Below, piece by piece: positions 27,631 to 35,917 of a stretch of 64,000 nucleotides of DNA. A model generated the notes under the pieces. It was not told the DNA's origin. It was given only the letters and a program-made list of their open reading frames with translations, and did not search any database. Source of the DNA: JBFWYO01 sp050186335. Lineage in GTDB: Bacteria > Pseudomonadota > Alphaproteobacteria > Bin65. The translations under genes and the position numbers were made by a program. The first letter of the stretch is position 1. Every line of letters starts with the position of its first letter. The stretch is from positions 1 through 64,000 of the forward strand of contig JBFWYO010000011.1 in NCBI GenBank assembly GCA_050186335.1. Direction: 5' to 3'.

Positions 27631-28953
27631 CTATTTCGGCAAGGCCAGCATTTCCTTCGGTAGCCAGGTTACCGTGCCTGGCCACATCAGCAGTATCGCG
27701 AGCGTGAGCAGTTGTAATGCCATGAACGGCATGACTCCGCGGTACATGTGCATGGTGGTGATTTCGGGCGGGCTGATGGCGCGGAAATAAAAGATCGCTG
27801 GCGCCATCGGCGGCGAGATGTAGCTGGTTTGGATCACCACCAGCAGGCAAATACAAAACCACACCATGTCCACGCCGGCCGCCTTAAGCAGGGGCGCAAA
27901 GATCGGCACCAGGATCAGCACGATCGATATCCAATCCAGAAAGAACCCGGCAACGAACGCAAGCAGGAGAACGAGTAACAGCACGCCCCATTTGTCGAGT
28001 GCCAGGGCGGCGATCAGCGATTGCGTCGCGGAGATGCCGCCGGATCCGACAAAAGCGCCGGTCATCAGGTTGCCGCAGAACAGGATCGCCATGATCATGG
28101 CGGAGATCGCCAGCGTTTTCAGCAGCGCCTCGTGGAACAGAGCCCATCTGAAACGCCGATAGAAGATCGCCAGCAGCACTGAGCCGAACGCGCCTACGCC
28201 GGCGGCTTCGGTCGGACCGGCCCAGCCGAGCATGATCGAGCCGAGAACCGCGAAGATCAGGAACATCGGCGGCACCAACGCACCCGCGGTGATTCGGAGT
28301 TTCTCGGCAAGCGGCGGTTCGTCCGGATTGCGCGGGATGCGCGGACCGGCTTTCGGGTAGACGATGCACAGGACGAAAATATAGGCGATGTACAGGCCGG
28401 CCATGATCAGGCCGGGAAACACCATGCCGATCAGCAAGTCGCCGACCGACACGCCGGCCAGCGGGCCCATGACCACTGCCACCACCGACGGCGGAATAAT
28501 CGTGCCAAGCGAGCCGCCGGCGCAGATCACGCCGACGATCAGCTCCTTGTTGTACTTGTGTTTCATCATGACCGGGATCGCGAGCAGGCCGATCACGGTT
28601 TCGGTGGCCCCCACCACGCCGCTCGATGCGGCGAAGATGATGCACATGACGACGGTGCCGATCGCGAGCCCACCCGGCAGCCGTCGCGTCCACAAATGGA
28701 TCGCCTCGAACAAGCGCTCGGCGATGCCGGAGCGCTCCATCATCGAGCCCATGAACACGAACAGCGGGACGGCCGCGAGGACGAAGTTGGATGCCGAGTC
28801 CTCGATCTTCTCGGCCGCCTGCTGCAGGAACGCGGGGCCGAACGTAAACAGCCCGAAAATAAACGCCGACGCCATCATGGCGAAGGCGACCGGAAATCCG
28901 ATGAAGATCAGGAACAGCAGGAGCGGGAAAATGAGTAGCGATTCGTATCCCAT
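27631..28953 (-). CDS. TRAP transporter large permease DctM
   Basis: 440-residue DctM-like permease with about 12 membrane helices; IPVMMKHKYNKELIVGVICA and GGSLGTIIPPSVVAVVMG are family signatures. The start ATG shares one base with the dctQ stop codon (TAATG). It moves an organic acid coupled to sodium or protons. Confidence 0.95.
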   Translation of the reverse strand: MGYESLLIFPLLLFLIFIGFPVAFAMMASAFIFGLFTFGPAFLQQAAEKIEDSASNFVLAAVPLFVFMGSMMERSGIAERLFEAIHLWTRRLPGGLAIGTVVMCIIFAASSGVVGATETVIGLLAIPVMMKHKYNKELIVGVICAGGSLGTIIPPSVVAVVMGPLAGVSVGDLLIGMVFPGLIMAGLYIAYIFVLCIVYPKAGPRIPRNPDEPPLAEKLRITAGALVPPMFLIFAVLGSIMLGWAGPTEAAGVGAFGSVLLAIFYRRFRWALFHEALLKTLAISAMIMAILFCGNLMTGAFVGSGGISATQSLIAALALDKWGVLLLVLLLAFVAGFFLDWISIVLILVPIFAPLLKAAGVDMVWFCICLLVVIQTSYISPPMAPAIFYFRAISPPEITTMHMYRGVMPFMALQLLTLAILLMWPGTVTWLPKEMLALPK

Positions 28954-29474
28954 TACGGCGTCCCCGCCGGCGTTCCGTCGCGCTTGGCGAGAAACAGAAT
29001 CTTGCGCAACACGTCGGCGAGGATCTGCAGCGCGAGCATTACGAAGCTCAGAAAGAACACGGCTCGGAACGGCCAGATTACGGGGTTCCAGCCCGATTGC
29101 CCGGTCGTCTCACCGCTCTTGATCGCCGCCAGCATGCGCTGATCGAGCACAACGCATAGCCAAATCAAGAACGGCAATATCAGGAACACATGGCAGAGGA
29201 TGTCGATCAGTTCGCGCCGACGCTCGGAGAATCTGGCCGAAACCACATCCACGCGGATGTGCACATTTTCGCGTTGCGCGTAGGCCAATCCGAGCAGCCA
29301 ACCCGAACCGGTCAGGATGTAACCAATTTCGTACGACCAGCTTGTCGGCGCATCAAACAGGTATCGCGCGATCACCTCATAACAGATCGCAATTACGAGG
29401 GGCACGATTAGCCACGCCGCAATAGCGCCGACGGCGCCGGTCAATTTGTCGACGAAGCGGATAAAGCTTTTCAT
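28953..29474 (-). CDS. TRAP transporter small permease DctQ
   Basis: 173-residue four-helix membrane protein with VICYEVIARYLFDAPTSWSYE, the DctQ hallmark. Translation is coupled to dctM. A GGAGGGGG ribosome site precedes its start, just after the intergenic hairpin. Confidence 0.93.
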   Translation of the reverse strand: MKSFIRFVDKLTGAVGAIAAWLIVPLVIAICYEVIARYLFDAPTSWSYEIGYILTGSGWLLGLAYAQRENVHIRVDVVSARFSERRRELIDILCHVFLILPFLIWLCVVLDQRMLAAIKSGETTGQSGWNPVIWPFRAVFFLSFVMLALQILADVLRKILFLAKRDGTPAGTP

Positions 29475-29492
29475 TCCCCCTCCAAAACGAAT

Positions 29493-29517
29493 CCGGGATG
29501 GGGTCGCCCCATCCCGG
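29493..29517 (-). terminator. dctP-dctQ intergenic hairpin
   Basis: CCGGGATGGGG and CCCCATCCCGG form a perfect 11-bp stem with a 3-base loop; flanking AACGA/TCGTT can extend it. On the transcribed strand it is followed by ATTCGTTTTGG and not by a full T-run, so partial termination or mRNA protection for the binding protein message is likelier than a full stop. Confidence 0.6.
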
Positions 29518-29541
29518 CTCGTTCCGTTCGCGCGTGTTGGA

Positions 29542-30618
29542 CTAAGCGTCCTTCACTTTTACCTTGCGGTACCGGTCGGCGCCCGCCCAGAGTTTCTCGA
29601 ACGCGACTTGATGGTCGTAGATCTGCTTGAACCACTTGTCGCTGTTGGCGACGTTCTGGGCCCATTTGAGCGCCACGGCCTTGGTCTCGAACTGTACGTC
29701 CGGAGACAGTTCGATGATCTCGTTGCCGGCCTTGCGGTAGACGTCGAGCGACTTGGCATCTTCCTGGCCGATGCGCGTCCAGGATTCGAAGGTCGTCAGC
29801 TTGGCCGCCGCTTCGACGAGCTTGCGATCGCGGTCGGACAGTTTCGCCCAGGCATCCTTATTGATGCACAGTTCGAACGGCGCGGTCGGCTGATGCACGC
29901 CCGGGATCATCAGGTACTTGGCGACTTTGTAGAAACCGGGTTCGATGTTCTCCCACAATGTGCCCCATTCGGTCGCGTCAATCACGCCGCGCTCGAGTGC
30001 GGTGAAGATTTCGCCGCCCGGCGTGGTGACAGGCGCGGCGCCCATCTCCTTGGACATCTCGATCCATGCGCCGGCGGTGCGCAGCTTCAGGCCTTTGAGA
30101 TCCGCCAGTGTGCGCACCGGCTTGCGTGAGTGCATGAACACTTCGGCGGTGCGAATGAACAGCGGCATGGACACGACACCGGCCGTTTCGTCGCGGAACT
30201 TCTTCTGCAGATCGATGCCGCCGGCTTCGTAAATCCAATGCAACATGCGTTCAGTATCGAAGCTGCCCGCATAGCCGCCCAGCAGCACTGTCGATTTCTG
30301 CGCACCCCAATCGTAGCCCATCCAGGTGTGGCCGCATTCGGCGACACCGTTCTTGACCGTCTCAGAAACTTTCAGCGCGTTGCCCAGCGCGCCGCCGGGA
30401 AAGACCTGCACCGCCACGCGGCCTTCGGTCATGAAGTTCACGCGTTCGGCGAACGCCTTGGCGCCGATTTCCATCAGCGGACCGCCGGGCCAGGCGGTTG
30501 CCATCTTCCAACTGACCTTGGCCTGCGCCTTGGCCGATGTGATGACGAAAGGCGCGGCGACTGCGCCTAACGCAGCTCCTGCCAGCAATGTGCGACGAGT
30601 ACGATCGATCTTGGCCAT
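29542..30618 (-). CDS. TRAP transporter substrate-binding protein DctP
   Basis: 358-residue periplasmic protein. The N-terminus TRRTLLAGAALGAVAAPFVI with cleavage near AKAQA looks like a twin-arginine signal. The mature part KVSWKMATAWPGGPLMEIG and RTAEVFMHSRKPVRTLADLKG is DctP-like, and the EWGTLWENIEPGFYKVAKY region resembles proteins binding 2-oxo or aromatic carboxylates. First gene of the leftward dctPQM-gntR unit. Confidence 0.93.
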   Translation of the reverse strand: MAKIDRTRRTLLAGAALGAVAAPFVITSAKAQAKVSWKMATAWPGGPLMEIGAKAFAERVNFMTEGRVAVQVFPGGALGNALKVSETVKNGVAECGHTWMGYDWGAQKSTVLLGGYAGSFDTERMLHWIYEAGGIDLQKKFRDETAGVVSMPLFIRTAEVFMHSRKPVRTLADLKGLKLRTAGAWIEMSKEMGAAPVTTPGGEIFTALERGVIDATEWGTLWENIEPGFYKVAKYLMIPGVHQPTAPFELCINKDAWAKLSDRDRKLVEAAAKLTTFESWTRIGQEDAKSLDVYRKAGNEIIELSPDVQFETKAVALKWAQNVANSDKWFKQIYDHQVAFEKLWAGADRYRKVKVKDA

Positions 30619-30711
30619 CTTTTCCTCCCTCGAAATCGATAAAGCCGGTTTGAACTGAGTTATCGGATGCGCAACCGGTACATGGCCGGGTGCTGCAACG
30701 CATTGTTTTTG

Positions 30712-30738
30712 GGGCGGCGGCGGTATGCGCCGTCGCCC
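30712..30738. repeat. GC-rich hairpin upstream of dctP
   Basis: GGGCGGCGGC (30712-30721) and GCCGTCGCCC (30729-30738) pair with one G-T wobble around a 7-base loop. It lies between the DUF6166 gene and dctP. No T-run follows on the leftward strand, so terminator function is uncertain. Confidence 0.35.
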
Positions 30739-30745
30739 GATGGTT

Positions 30746-31045
30746 TCATCGAATGCCCATTTTTAACAGGGTCGCTTCGATATCGGCCGACGTCATGCGC
30801 CACGCATTGTCGAGATTTGCCACTACTTCGTGCATGAAGGCCTGATGATGCTGCAACGCCCGCTGTCCGTCGCCCCAATGGTCGGCCAGCAGGGCCAGCG
30901 CCAGTTGCAGCGGGCCGCCGCCCTCATAGGTCCATTCGAAGCCTGCGGGCGAAATCTTCTTGAGGTCGAAGCGCGGATCCAGCTTCTTGCCGTTGACCGT
31001 CACGACCGCGCCGTCCAAGCTGCGTCCGCCCTCGTAGACCTTCAT
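30746..31045 (-). CDS. DUF6166-like small protein
   Basis: 99 residues, acidic, no membrane segment. The sequence KISPAGFEWTYEGGGPLQLALALLADHWGD followed by a helical tail (seen in parts) matches what I recall of the DUF6166 family of small bacterial and phage proteins of unknown function. It is divergent from a 63-residue protein 92 bp away. Confidence 0.7.
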   Translation of the reverse strand: MKVYEGGRSLDGAVVTVNGKKLDPRFDLKKISPAGFEWTYEGGGPLQLALALLADHWGDGQRALQHHQAFMHEVVANLDNAWRMTSADIEATLLKMGIR

Positions 31046-31137
31046 GGCGCGCCGCTCGCGATCGAACGGAACGTAATTGACGCGGCGCCCGCTTCCGGCA
31101 AACAGTGCGGCAGCCGTTTCCGATCGAGGACAGGATC

Positions 31138-31329
31138 ATGCCGCAAACGCCGAAGCTTCGCGTGACGTTCGAGATCTATCCCGATCAATGGGAAATGCTG
31201 CAGGAGATTACGCGGCGCTACCAATTTCCCGATCCTTCCAAGGCGTTTCGCTGTCTGCTCGATTTTGCCGCAACCGACGGCGACTGGGCTTCGATTTTCG
31301 AGACGATCCGCTGCCGCCGCTGCGGCTAG
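31138..31329 (+). CDS. small hypothetical protein
   Basis: 63 residues: MPQTPKLRVTFEIYPDQWEM, a beta strand followed by two predicted helices (EITRRYQF, SKAFRCLLDFAA), and a C-terminal CRRCG. The strand-helix-helix pattern resembles ribbon-helix-helix proteins, but this is only a structural guess. An in-frame ATG at 31105 exists; 31138 has AGGA upstream. Confidence 0.55.
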   Translation: MPQTPKLRVTFEIYPDQWEMLQEITRRYQFPDPSKAFRCLLDFAATDGDWASIFETIRCRRCG

Positions 31330-31344
31330 GCGGCGCGCCGTACG

Positions 31345-32265
31345 CTAGCCCGCGTAGGCGCGAATCGGCTCGCTTTTGTCTTCGTCCTGCTGATACGCGA
31401 AAATCGACTTGTAGCCGCCCGACCAGTCTGGCGGCAACGGACAGGGACGCGGATCGTGGTGCGCCCATTTCGCCTTGCTGCCGCGAATGTGGAAATGCTC
31501 GTACTTCGATTGCAGCGGGTTGTGCGTGTAGGCCATTGCGTCGGATGACGCCAGCGTCACCAGGAACAGCGGCCGGTCGGTCGGCGATTCGTTGACTGCG
31601 CTGCCGTGCACCGTGCGGCAATGATGGATCGTCAGCGATCCCGCCGGGCCTTCGAGATACCTTGCCTTCGACATGTCGAGCGCCTTGACGTCGTCGGGCG
31701 AAAGACACCCCGTCCATTCGCCCTTGTCGTTGAACTGATAGTGCAGTTTGCCGTCATGACTGCCGGGCAGCACGCCAAGCGCACCGTTTGCCATGTCGCA
31801 ATCGTAGATCAGGGTGCCGATCGTCAGGAGCGAGTAATTGGTGTGCGGCCAGAACGGAATGTCCTGGTGCCACTTTACCTCGGCGCCGCCGTCGGATACT
31901 TTGAAGTTCAACTTCGAATGATGGAATTTCACATCCGGGCCGAGCAGGTCCGCGGCGATGTTGCCGAGCAAGCTCTTGCCGCTCGAGACATAGTCCCAGT
32001 AGGCCGGATGATGATCGCACGGGCACGACAGGCGGCGCAGGCGCGGGCGGGCGGCGCTATGGCCGACATCCAGATCCCACACGGCGTCCGATTTGGTCAC
32101 CGCGCGGCTACGATTGGTCATTTCCGTGGTCGTCGCGCGCAGTTTCTCGACCCATTCGTTCGGCAAAATGCGCTCAAGCAGGATGTAGCCGTCGGCGAAA
32201 TAGGCTTCGCGTTGCTTTTGGCTCAATACCCGCGGCGTGTAGCCGAGTATCTGTTCCGGCGTCAT
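31345..32265 (-). CDS. phytanoyl-CoA dioxygenase family protein (PhyH)
   Basis: 306-residue Fe(II)/2-oxoglutarate dioxygenase. The iron facial triad is in KWHQDIPFWPH (H-x-D) and the distal His in LTIHHCRTVHGSAVNES; the following region supplies the 2-oxoglutarate Arg. The N-terminus YFADGYILLERILPNEWVEKL is typical PhyH. It is divergent from a fatty acid hydroxylase, and each gene has a TGATATATCA palindrome just upstream, so both are probably controlled by one regulator. Substrate unknown. Confidence 0.9.
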   Translation of the reverse strand: MTPEQILGYTPRVLSQKQREAYFADGYILLERILPNEWVEKLRATTTEMTNRSRAVTKSDAVWDLDVGHSAARPRLRRLSCPCDHHPAYWDYVSSGKSLLGNIAADLLGPDVKFHHSKLNFKVSDGGAEVKWHQDIPFWPHTNYSLLTIGTLIYDCDMANGALGVLPGSHDGKLHYQFNDKGEWTGCLSPDDVKALDMSKARYLEGPAGSLTIHHCRTVHGSAVNESPTDRPLFLVTLASSDAMAYTHNPLQSKYEHFHIRGSKAKWAHHDPRPCPLPPDWSGGYKSIFAYQQDEDKSEPIRAYAG

Positions 32266-32301
32266 GGCGCTTCCTCCGGCCGGTCTGCGCCGGCTCGATT
32301 C

Positions 32302-32311
32302 TGATATATCA
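32302..32311. promoter_or_regulatory. palindromic operator copy 1 (PhyH side)
   Basis: TGATATATCA, 37 bp upstream of the PhyH start (32265). The identical 10-mer recurs at 32408. The shape resembles half-site spacing of GntR-type operators; the binding protein is not known. Confidence 0.6.
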
Positions 32312-32407
32312 ATAACATACTACACAAGCCGCGATGGGCTCAAAAGCTCCAATTTGCTTGCCGCGCCGCAGGCTGGACTTGTCTTTGCCCCGGATGATAT
32401 AGGTAAC

Positions 32408-32417
32408 TGATATATCA
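32408..32417. promoter_or_regulatory. palindromic operator copy 2 (hydroxylase side)
   Basis: TGATATATCA, 32 bp upstream of the fatty acid hydroxylase start (32449); flanking bases extend symmetry to CTGATATATCAG. Centres of the two copies are 106 bp apart, close to ten helical turns. Confidence 0.6.
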
Positions 32418-32448
32418 GCGCATCGGCGAGCGCGCGAGGAGGATCAGA

Positions 32449-33228
32449 ATGGCTGAAATGACCAAACGGCAAGTGGCGTTCCGGGCGGATTTCCGGCGCC
32501 GCATCTCGAGTTGGTATGCCGGCATCGGCCACGTGTTCATGATCTACGCCATCGGTATCGCGGGGATCGTCTATTTCGTCCGTCAAGTCGCGAGTCCGGC
32601 CTGGTACGAATGGCTGATCGTGCCGGCCGCCTTCGTCGTCGCGAACGTGTTTGAATGGTGGATCCATCGCTACGTCATGCATCGGCCGCGCAAGGATCCG
32701 TTCAACTTTTGCATGGGCATCTATCGCCGCCATACGCTCGCGCATCACCAGTTCTTCACTTACGAAGAGCCGTCGCTCGACGCGCATCGCGATTTTCGGA
32801 TCGTGTTCTTTCCGCCTTATGCGCTGATGGCCTTCATCCTGGTCTCCGCCGTTCCGGCCTTCATTCTCAATACGATCGGCTTTCCCGACGCCGGCTGGCT
32901 TCTGTTGACGACCAACACGTTCCTCTACCTGAACTACGAACTGTTCCACTATTGCTGCCATGTGAAGGACGATCGTCTGGTCAAGCATATCCCGTTCGTC
33001 AACACGATCCGGCGGCATCACATCGCCCACCACCACACGGGGCTGATGATGGAAAAGAATTTCAACCTGACCTATCCGATCGCGGATTGTCTGTTCCACA
33101 CGTCGGATCTGGACCGCAGCCTGCTTGGCCACGTGTTCAACGGCTACAATACGAAGTACGTGAAAACGCACGATCGCCAGGTGCGCGGCACGGTCGACGA
33201 TCCGTCGGTCGGCGCGGTACGCGCATGA
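32449..33228 (+). CDS. sterol desaturase / fatty acid hydroxylase superfamily protein
   Basis: 259-residue membrane di-iron oxygenase with four or more hydrophobic segments and the histidine clusters HRYVMH (HX4H), RRHTLAHHQFF (HX3HH) and RRHHIAHHHTG (HX3HH). AGGAGGATCAG lies before the ATG. It is divergent from PhyH with a shared operator pair and overlaps the next small gene by ATGA. It hydroxylates or desaturates a lipid substrate that cannot be named. Confidence 0.9.
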   Translation: MAEMTKRQVAFRADFRRRISSWYAGIGHVFMIYAIGIAGIVYFVRQVASPAWYEWLIVPAAFVVANVFEWWIHRYVMHRPRKDPFNFCMGIYRRHTLAHHQFFTYEEPSLDAHRDFRIVFFPPYALMAFILVSAVPAFILNTIGFPDAGWLLLTTNTFLYLNYELFHYCCHVKDDRLVKHIPFVNTIRRHHIAHHHTGLMMEKNFNLTYPIADCLFHTSDLDRSLLGHVFNGYNTKYVKTHDRQVRGTVDDPSVGAVRA

Positions 33229-33446
33229 GCACGCGCGACGACATCATGGCGGAAACGGCGCCGCCGCCGACCAAGCTCAAGCGCAACATTGCTTCGCTGA
33301 TCGGCGCGTTCGTCGTCGGCATCGGCGCATTCGTGCTGTTCACACTGCTGTTCCGCGATTTCGGCTGGATCGACTGGAGCCAATGGGCGGTTTCGGCAGT
33401 CATTGCGATCGTGTTTGGCATATACGTCCGCCTCGCCGATCTTTAA
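33225..33446 (+). CDS. small two-helix membrane protein
   Basis: 73 residues with a polar N-terminus of about 22 residues and two membrane helices (IASLIGAFVVGIGAFVLFTLL and WAVSAVIAIVFGIYV, shown in part). It is translationally coupled (ATGA) to the fatty acid hydroxylase, so it may be a subunit or stabiliser of that enzyme. No known family recognised. Confidence 0.75.
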   Translation: MSTRDDIMAETAPPPTKLKRNIASLIGAFVVGIGAFVLFTLLFRDFGWIDWSQWAVSAVIAIVFGIYVRLADL

Positions 33447-33562
33447 GGCGGCCATCGAGTTCAGTTTTCGCCCCGGTCTTAGTATGATGGCCGGGGCATT
33501 TTCTTTTTCGGGCCAGCGGCGTCGCTTCAAGCGGGGCCGGCAATAGAAGAGGGAGGAACATA

Positions 33563-34456
33563 ATGAGCGACGCCAAGGGCAAGACCGACGCGCCGAAGAA
33601 AAAGGAAAAACGCACGATTACCGAAATTCGCGACTCCAAAATGACGGGCGAGAAGTTCGTCTATATGTCGGTGCCCGATTATACATCGGCGCGCTGGGCG
33701 GAAATGGCCGGCGTCGACGTGGCCGTGGTCGGCGACAGCCTGGCCATGGTCGCGCACGGGCACCCGAGTACGATTCCCGCCACCATGGACATGATGGTCA
33801 TGCACGCCCAGGCCGTGCGCAGAGGCGCGCCCGCCACGTTCGTGCTCGGCTGCATGCCGTATCAAAGTTACAACACGATCGATCGCGCGCTGACCAATGC
33901 CTCGCGGTTCATGCAGGAGTCCCTGTCCGATGCGGTCAAGCCGCAGGGCGGCAAAAGCCAGGCGCACATCCTGAAGGCGCTGGTCGACGCCGGTATCCCG
34001 ACCGCGTCCCACATTGGGCTCACGCCGCATACCATCGCCATGTTCGGCGGCTTCAAGATTCAAGGCCGCACCGCGGACGCTGCGATGAAAATTCTGGAGG
34101 ATGCTCTGGCCATCGAGGATGCCGGCTGCTTCATGCTCGAGTTCGAAGCGGTGCCGGCCAGAATCGCCGAGGTGATCTCGAAACAATTGACCATCCCGAC
34201 CATCGGCATCGGCGCGGGCGTCGGATGCGATGGGCAGATTTTATTGTGCTATGATTTGCTCGGCGTGTTCACCGACTTCAAGCCGAAATTCACCAAGCGT
34301 TATACCAACCTGACCGAGGTCGCGGTCGGCGGCATCAAGAAATACATCGAGGAAGTGAAGTCGGCAAAATTCCCCGACGACGATCACTCGTACTCGGTCA
34401 ATGACGCCGAGTACGAGAAGTTCCTGACTCTGGTCGAAAAGCGCAAGCAGGTCTGA
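33563..34456 (+). CDS. panB: 3-methyl-2-oxobutanoate hydroxymethyltransferase
   Basis: 297-residue PanB, first step of pantothenate synthesis (ketopantoate formation with methylene-THF). Motifs: VVGDSLAMVAHGHPST, HIGLTPHTI and GIGAGVGCDGQILLCYDLLG. The lysine-rich N-terminus (KGKTDAPKKKEKR) is an extension. GGGAGGA precedes the ATG. panC is not next to it. Some PanB-like paralogues have other roles, so identity is good but function not certain. Confidence 0.88.
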   Translation: MSDAKGKTDAPKKKEKRTITEIRDSKMTGEKFVYMSVPDYTSARWAEMAGVDVAVVGDSLAMVAHGHPSTIPATMDMMVMHAQAVRRGAPATFVLGCMPYQSYNTIDRALTNASRFMQESLSDAVKPQGGKSQAHILKALVDAGIPTASHIGLTPHTIAMFGGFKIQGRTADAAMKILEDALAIEDAGCFMLEFEAVPARIAEVISKQLTIPTIGIGAGVGCDGQILLCYDLLGVFTDFKPKFTKRYTNLTEVAVGGIKKYIEEVKSAKFPDDDHSYSVNDAEYEKFLTLVEKRKQV

Positions 34457-34465
34457 TCGCGCGGC

Positions 34466-34969
34466 TTAGCCGCCGTAGAAAACTTTCTCGCCGAGATCCT
34501 TCATTTCCAGCACGGCGGCATCTGGCCGGCCGGCGGGCGGCTTCATGACGTGGGCTTCTATCACCTCGGCCAGAATTACATAATGGTCGCCGACGGCGAC
34601 GATCTCGCGCACCGTGCATTCGAGGCACGCCGGTGCCTCGATCAGGATTGCGGCGCCCGACGCCGATTTCCGGAACGGTTGGCCGGCGATTTTGTCGCCG
34701 TCGACCGCGGCCGGCTTGAAAAAGGCGAACGCTGCACCCTGTTGGCCTTTGCCCAGGATATTAAGTACGAAGCCACCGGAGGCGCGGGTTGCCGCCAACG
34801 CTCCCGAATCCGCCTTAAGCGCCGCTACGATCAGCGGCGGATTGAACGAAGTCTGGGTCACCCAGTTGATCGTCGCCGTCGCGATCTGCCCGTTTGCGTC
34901 GGCGGCGGTCAGCACATACAGCCCATAGGGGATCATGCGCAGCGCGGTTTTCTTGGCTTCGGCATCCAT
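34466..34969 (-). CDS. flavin reductase domain protein (HpaC/RutF-like)
   Basis: 167-residue FMN-binding split-barrel protein: MIPYGLYVLTAADANGQIATAT, NWVTQTSFNPPLIVAALKAD and FVLNILGKGQ. Such proteins reduce FMN or FAD with NAD(P)H and pass it to two-component monooxygenases. The LLM monooxygenases in this window would need such a partner, but this gene is not linked to them. Confidence 0.88.
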   Translation of the reverse strand: MDAEAKKTALRMIPYGLYVLTAADANGQIATATINWVTQTSFNPPLIVAALKADSGALAATRASGGFVLNILGKGQQGAAFAFFKPAAVDGDKIAGQPFRKSASGAAILIEAPACLECTVREIVAVGDHYVILAEVIEAHVMKPPAGRPDAAVLEMKDLGEKVFYGG

Positions 34970-35135
34970 GGATTGCCTCCCTTTGGCGTTTATCGGGCAA
35001 TGTTCGCCGCGCGTGGCACGATCGGCAAGCGGCGGAACGTCGCGCCGTGCCCGCCGCGAATCTCCAGTGGAATTTTCGCGCGTGCGGCGCTAGACGAAGC
35101 GCCAGCTTGACCTAAACCGCCGCGACTGTCCCGCC

Positions 35136-35801
35136 ATGCCCCTCAAAGCCGCCCTTTGCCCCGTCACGCCGTTCGAGCAGAACTGCACGCTGCTTTGGTG
35201 CGACGAAACCATGAAGGGTGCGGCGGTCGATCCCGGCGGCGATTTGGACCGAATCCGCGACGGCATCGCGAAATGCGGCTTCACCCTCGAAAAAGTCCTG
35301 CTCACCCACGGCCATGTCGACCACGCATCGGCCGCTGGCGAACTGGCGCAATCGGCCGGGGTCCCGATCGAAGGCCCGCATCCGGACGACAGGTTCCTGA
35401 TCGATGGGCTGCCCAATCAGGCCGCCATGTTTCACTTTCCGCCGGTCCAACCGTTCCTGCCGACCCGCTGGCTGCATGGCGGCGATACGGTCGAGGTCGG
35501 CCATCTCGTTTTCGAGGTGCGCCACTGCCCGGGCCACACGCCGGGCCACGTGATTTTCTTCAACCGCGCGATGAAATTTGCGCTCGTCGGGGACGTACTT
35601 TTTAAGGGTTCGATCGGCAGGACCGATCTTCCACGCGGCAACCACGCGGATCTGTTGCGTTCGATCACGACCGAACTATGGCCGCTCGGCGACGATGTCA
35701 CCTTCGTGCCGGGCCATGGGCCGCTGTCGACCTTTGGGGCCGAGCGGCGAAGCAACCCTTTTGTCGCCGATGCCGTGCTCGGCCGGCCGCAGGGCGCATG
35801 A
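35136..35801 (+). CDS. metallo-beta-lactamase fold hydrolase (glyoxalase II-like)
   Basis: 221 residues: VTPFEQNCTLLWCDETMKGA, metal motif THGHVDH, then RHCPGHTPGHV, VGDVLFKGSIGRTDLPRGN and FVPGHGP. All five metal-binding motifs of the hydroxyacylglutathione hydrolase branch are present. It is probably a thioester hydrolase. Single gene, 116 bp before the FNR-controlled unit. Confidence 0.9.
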   Translation: MPLKAALCPVTPFEQNCTLLWCDETMKGAAVDPGGDLDRIRDGIAKCGFTLEKVLLTHGHVDHASAAGELAQSAGVPIEGPHPDDRFLIDGLPNQAAMFHFPPVQPFLPTRWLHGGDTVEVGHLVFEVRHCPGHTPGHVIFFNRAMKFALVGDVLFKGSIGRTDLPRGNHADLLRSITTELWPLGDDVTFVPGHGPLSTFGAERRSNPFVADAVLGRPQGA

Positions 35802-35832
35802 CGGCACGCGTTTCGCGGTAGCGTCTTGCCGG

Positions 35833-35874
35833 TTGACAAAGATCAAGGCCGGCGCAGCATGTAGCTCTTAGTTT
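35833..35874 (+). promoter_or_regulatory. FNR/Anr-type class II promoter
   Basis: TTGACAAAGATCAA (35833-35846) differs from the FNR box TTGAT-N4-ATCAA at one base. If it is centred at -41.5, transcription starts near 35881 and the -10 element would fall at 35869-35874, where TAGTTT keeps the three most conserved -10 bases. It precedes the GTG start at 35918 with a GAGGAG ribosome site. Predicts induction at low oxygen. Confidence 0.6.
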
Positions 35875-35917
35875 GCGCGCATGCGCGTCGGAAACCTTAA
35901 CTGAGGAGCAAAGATAA

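Noticed and set aside
30712..30738. Terminator before dctP
   Set aside because: Hairpin lacks a T-run in the leftward direction; kept only as a repeat.
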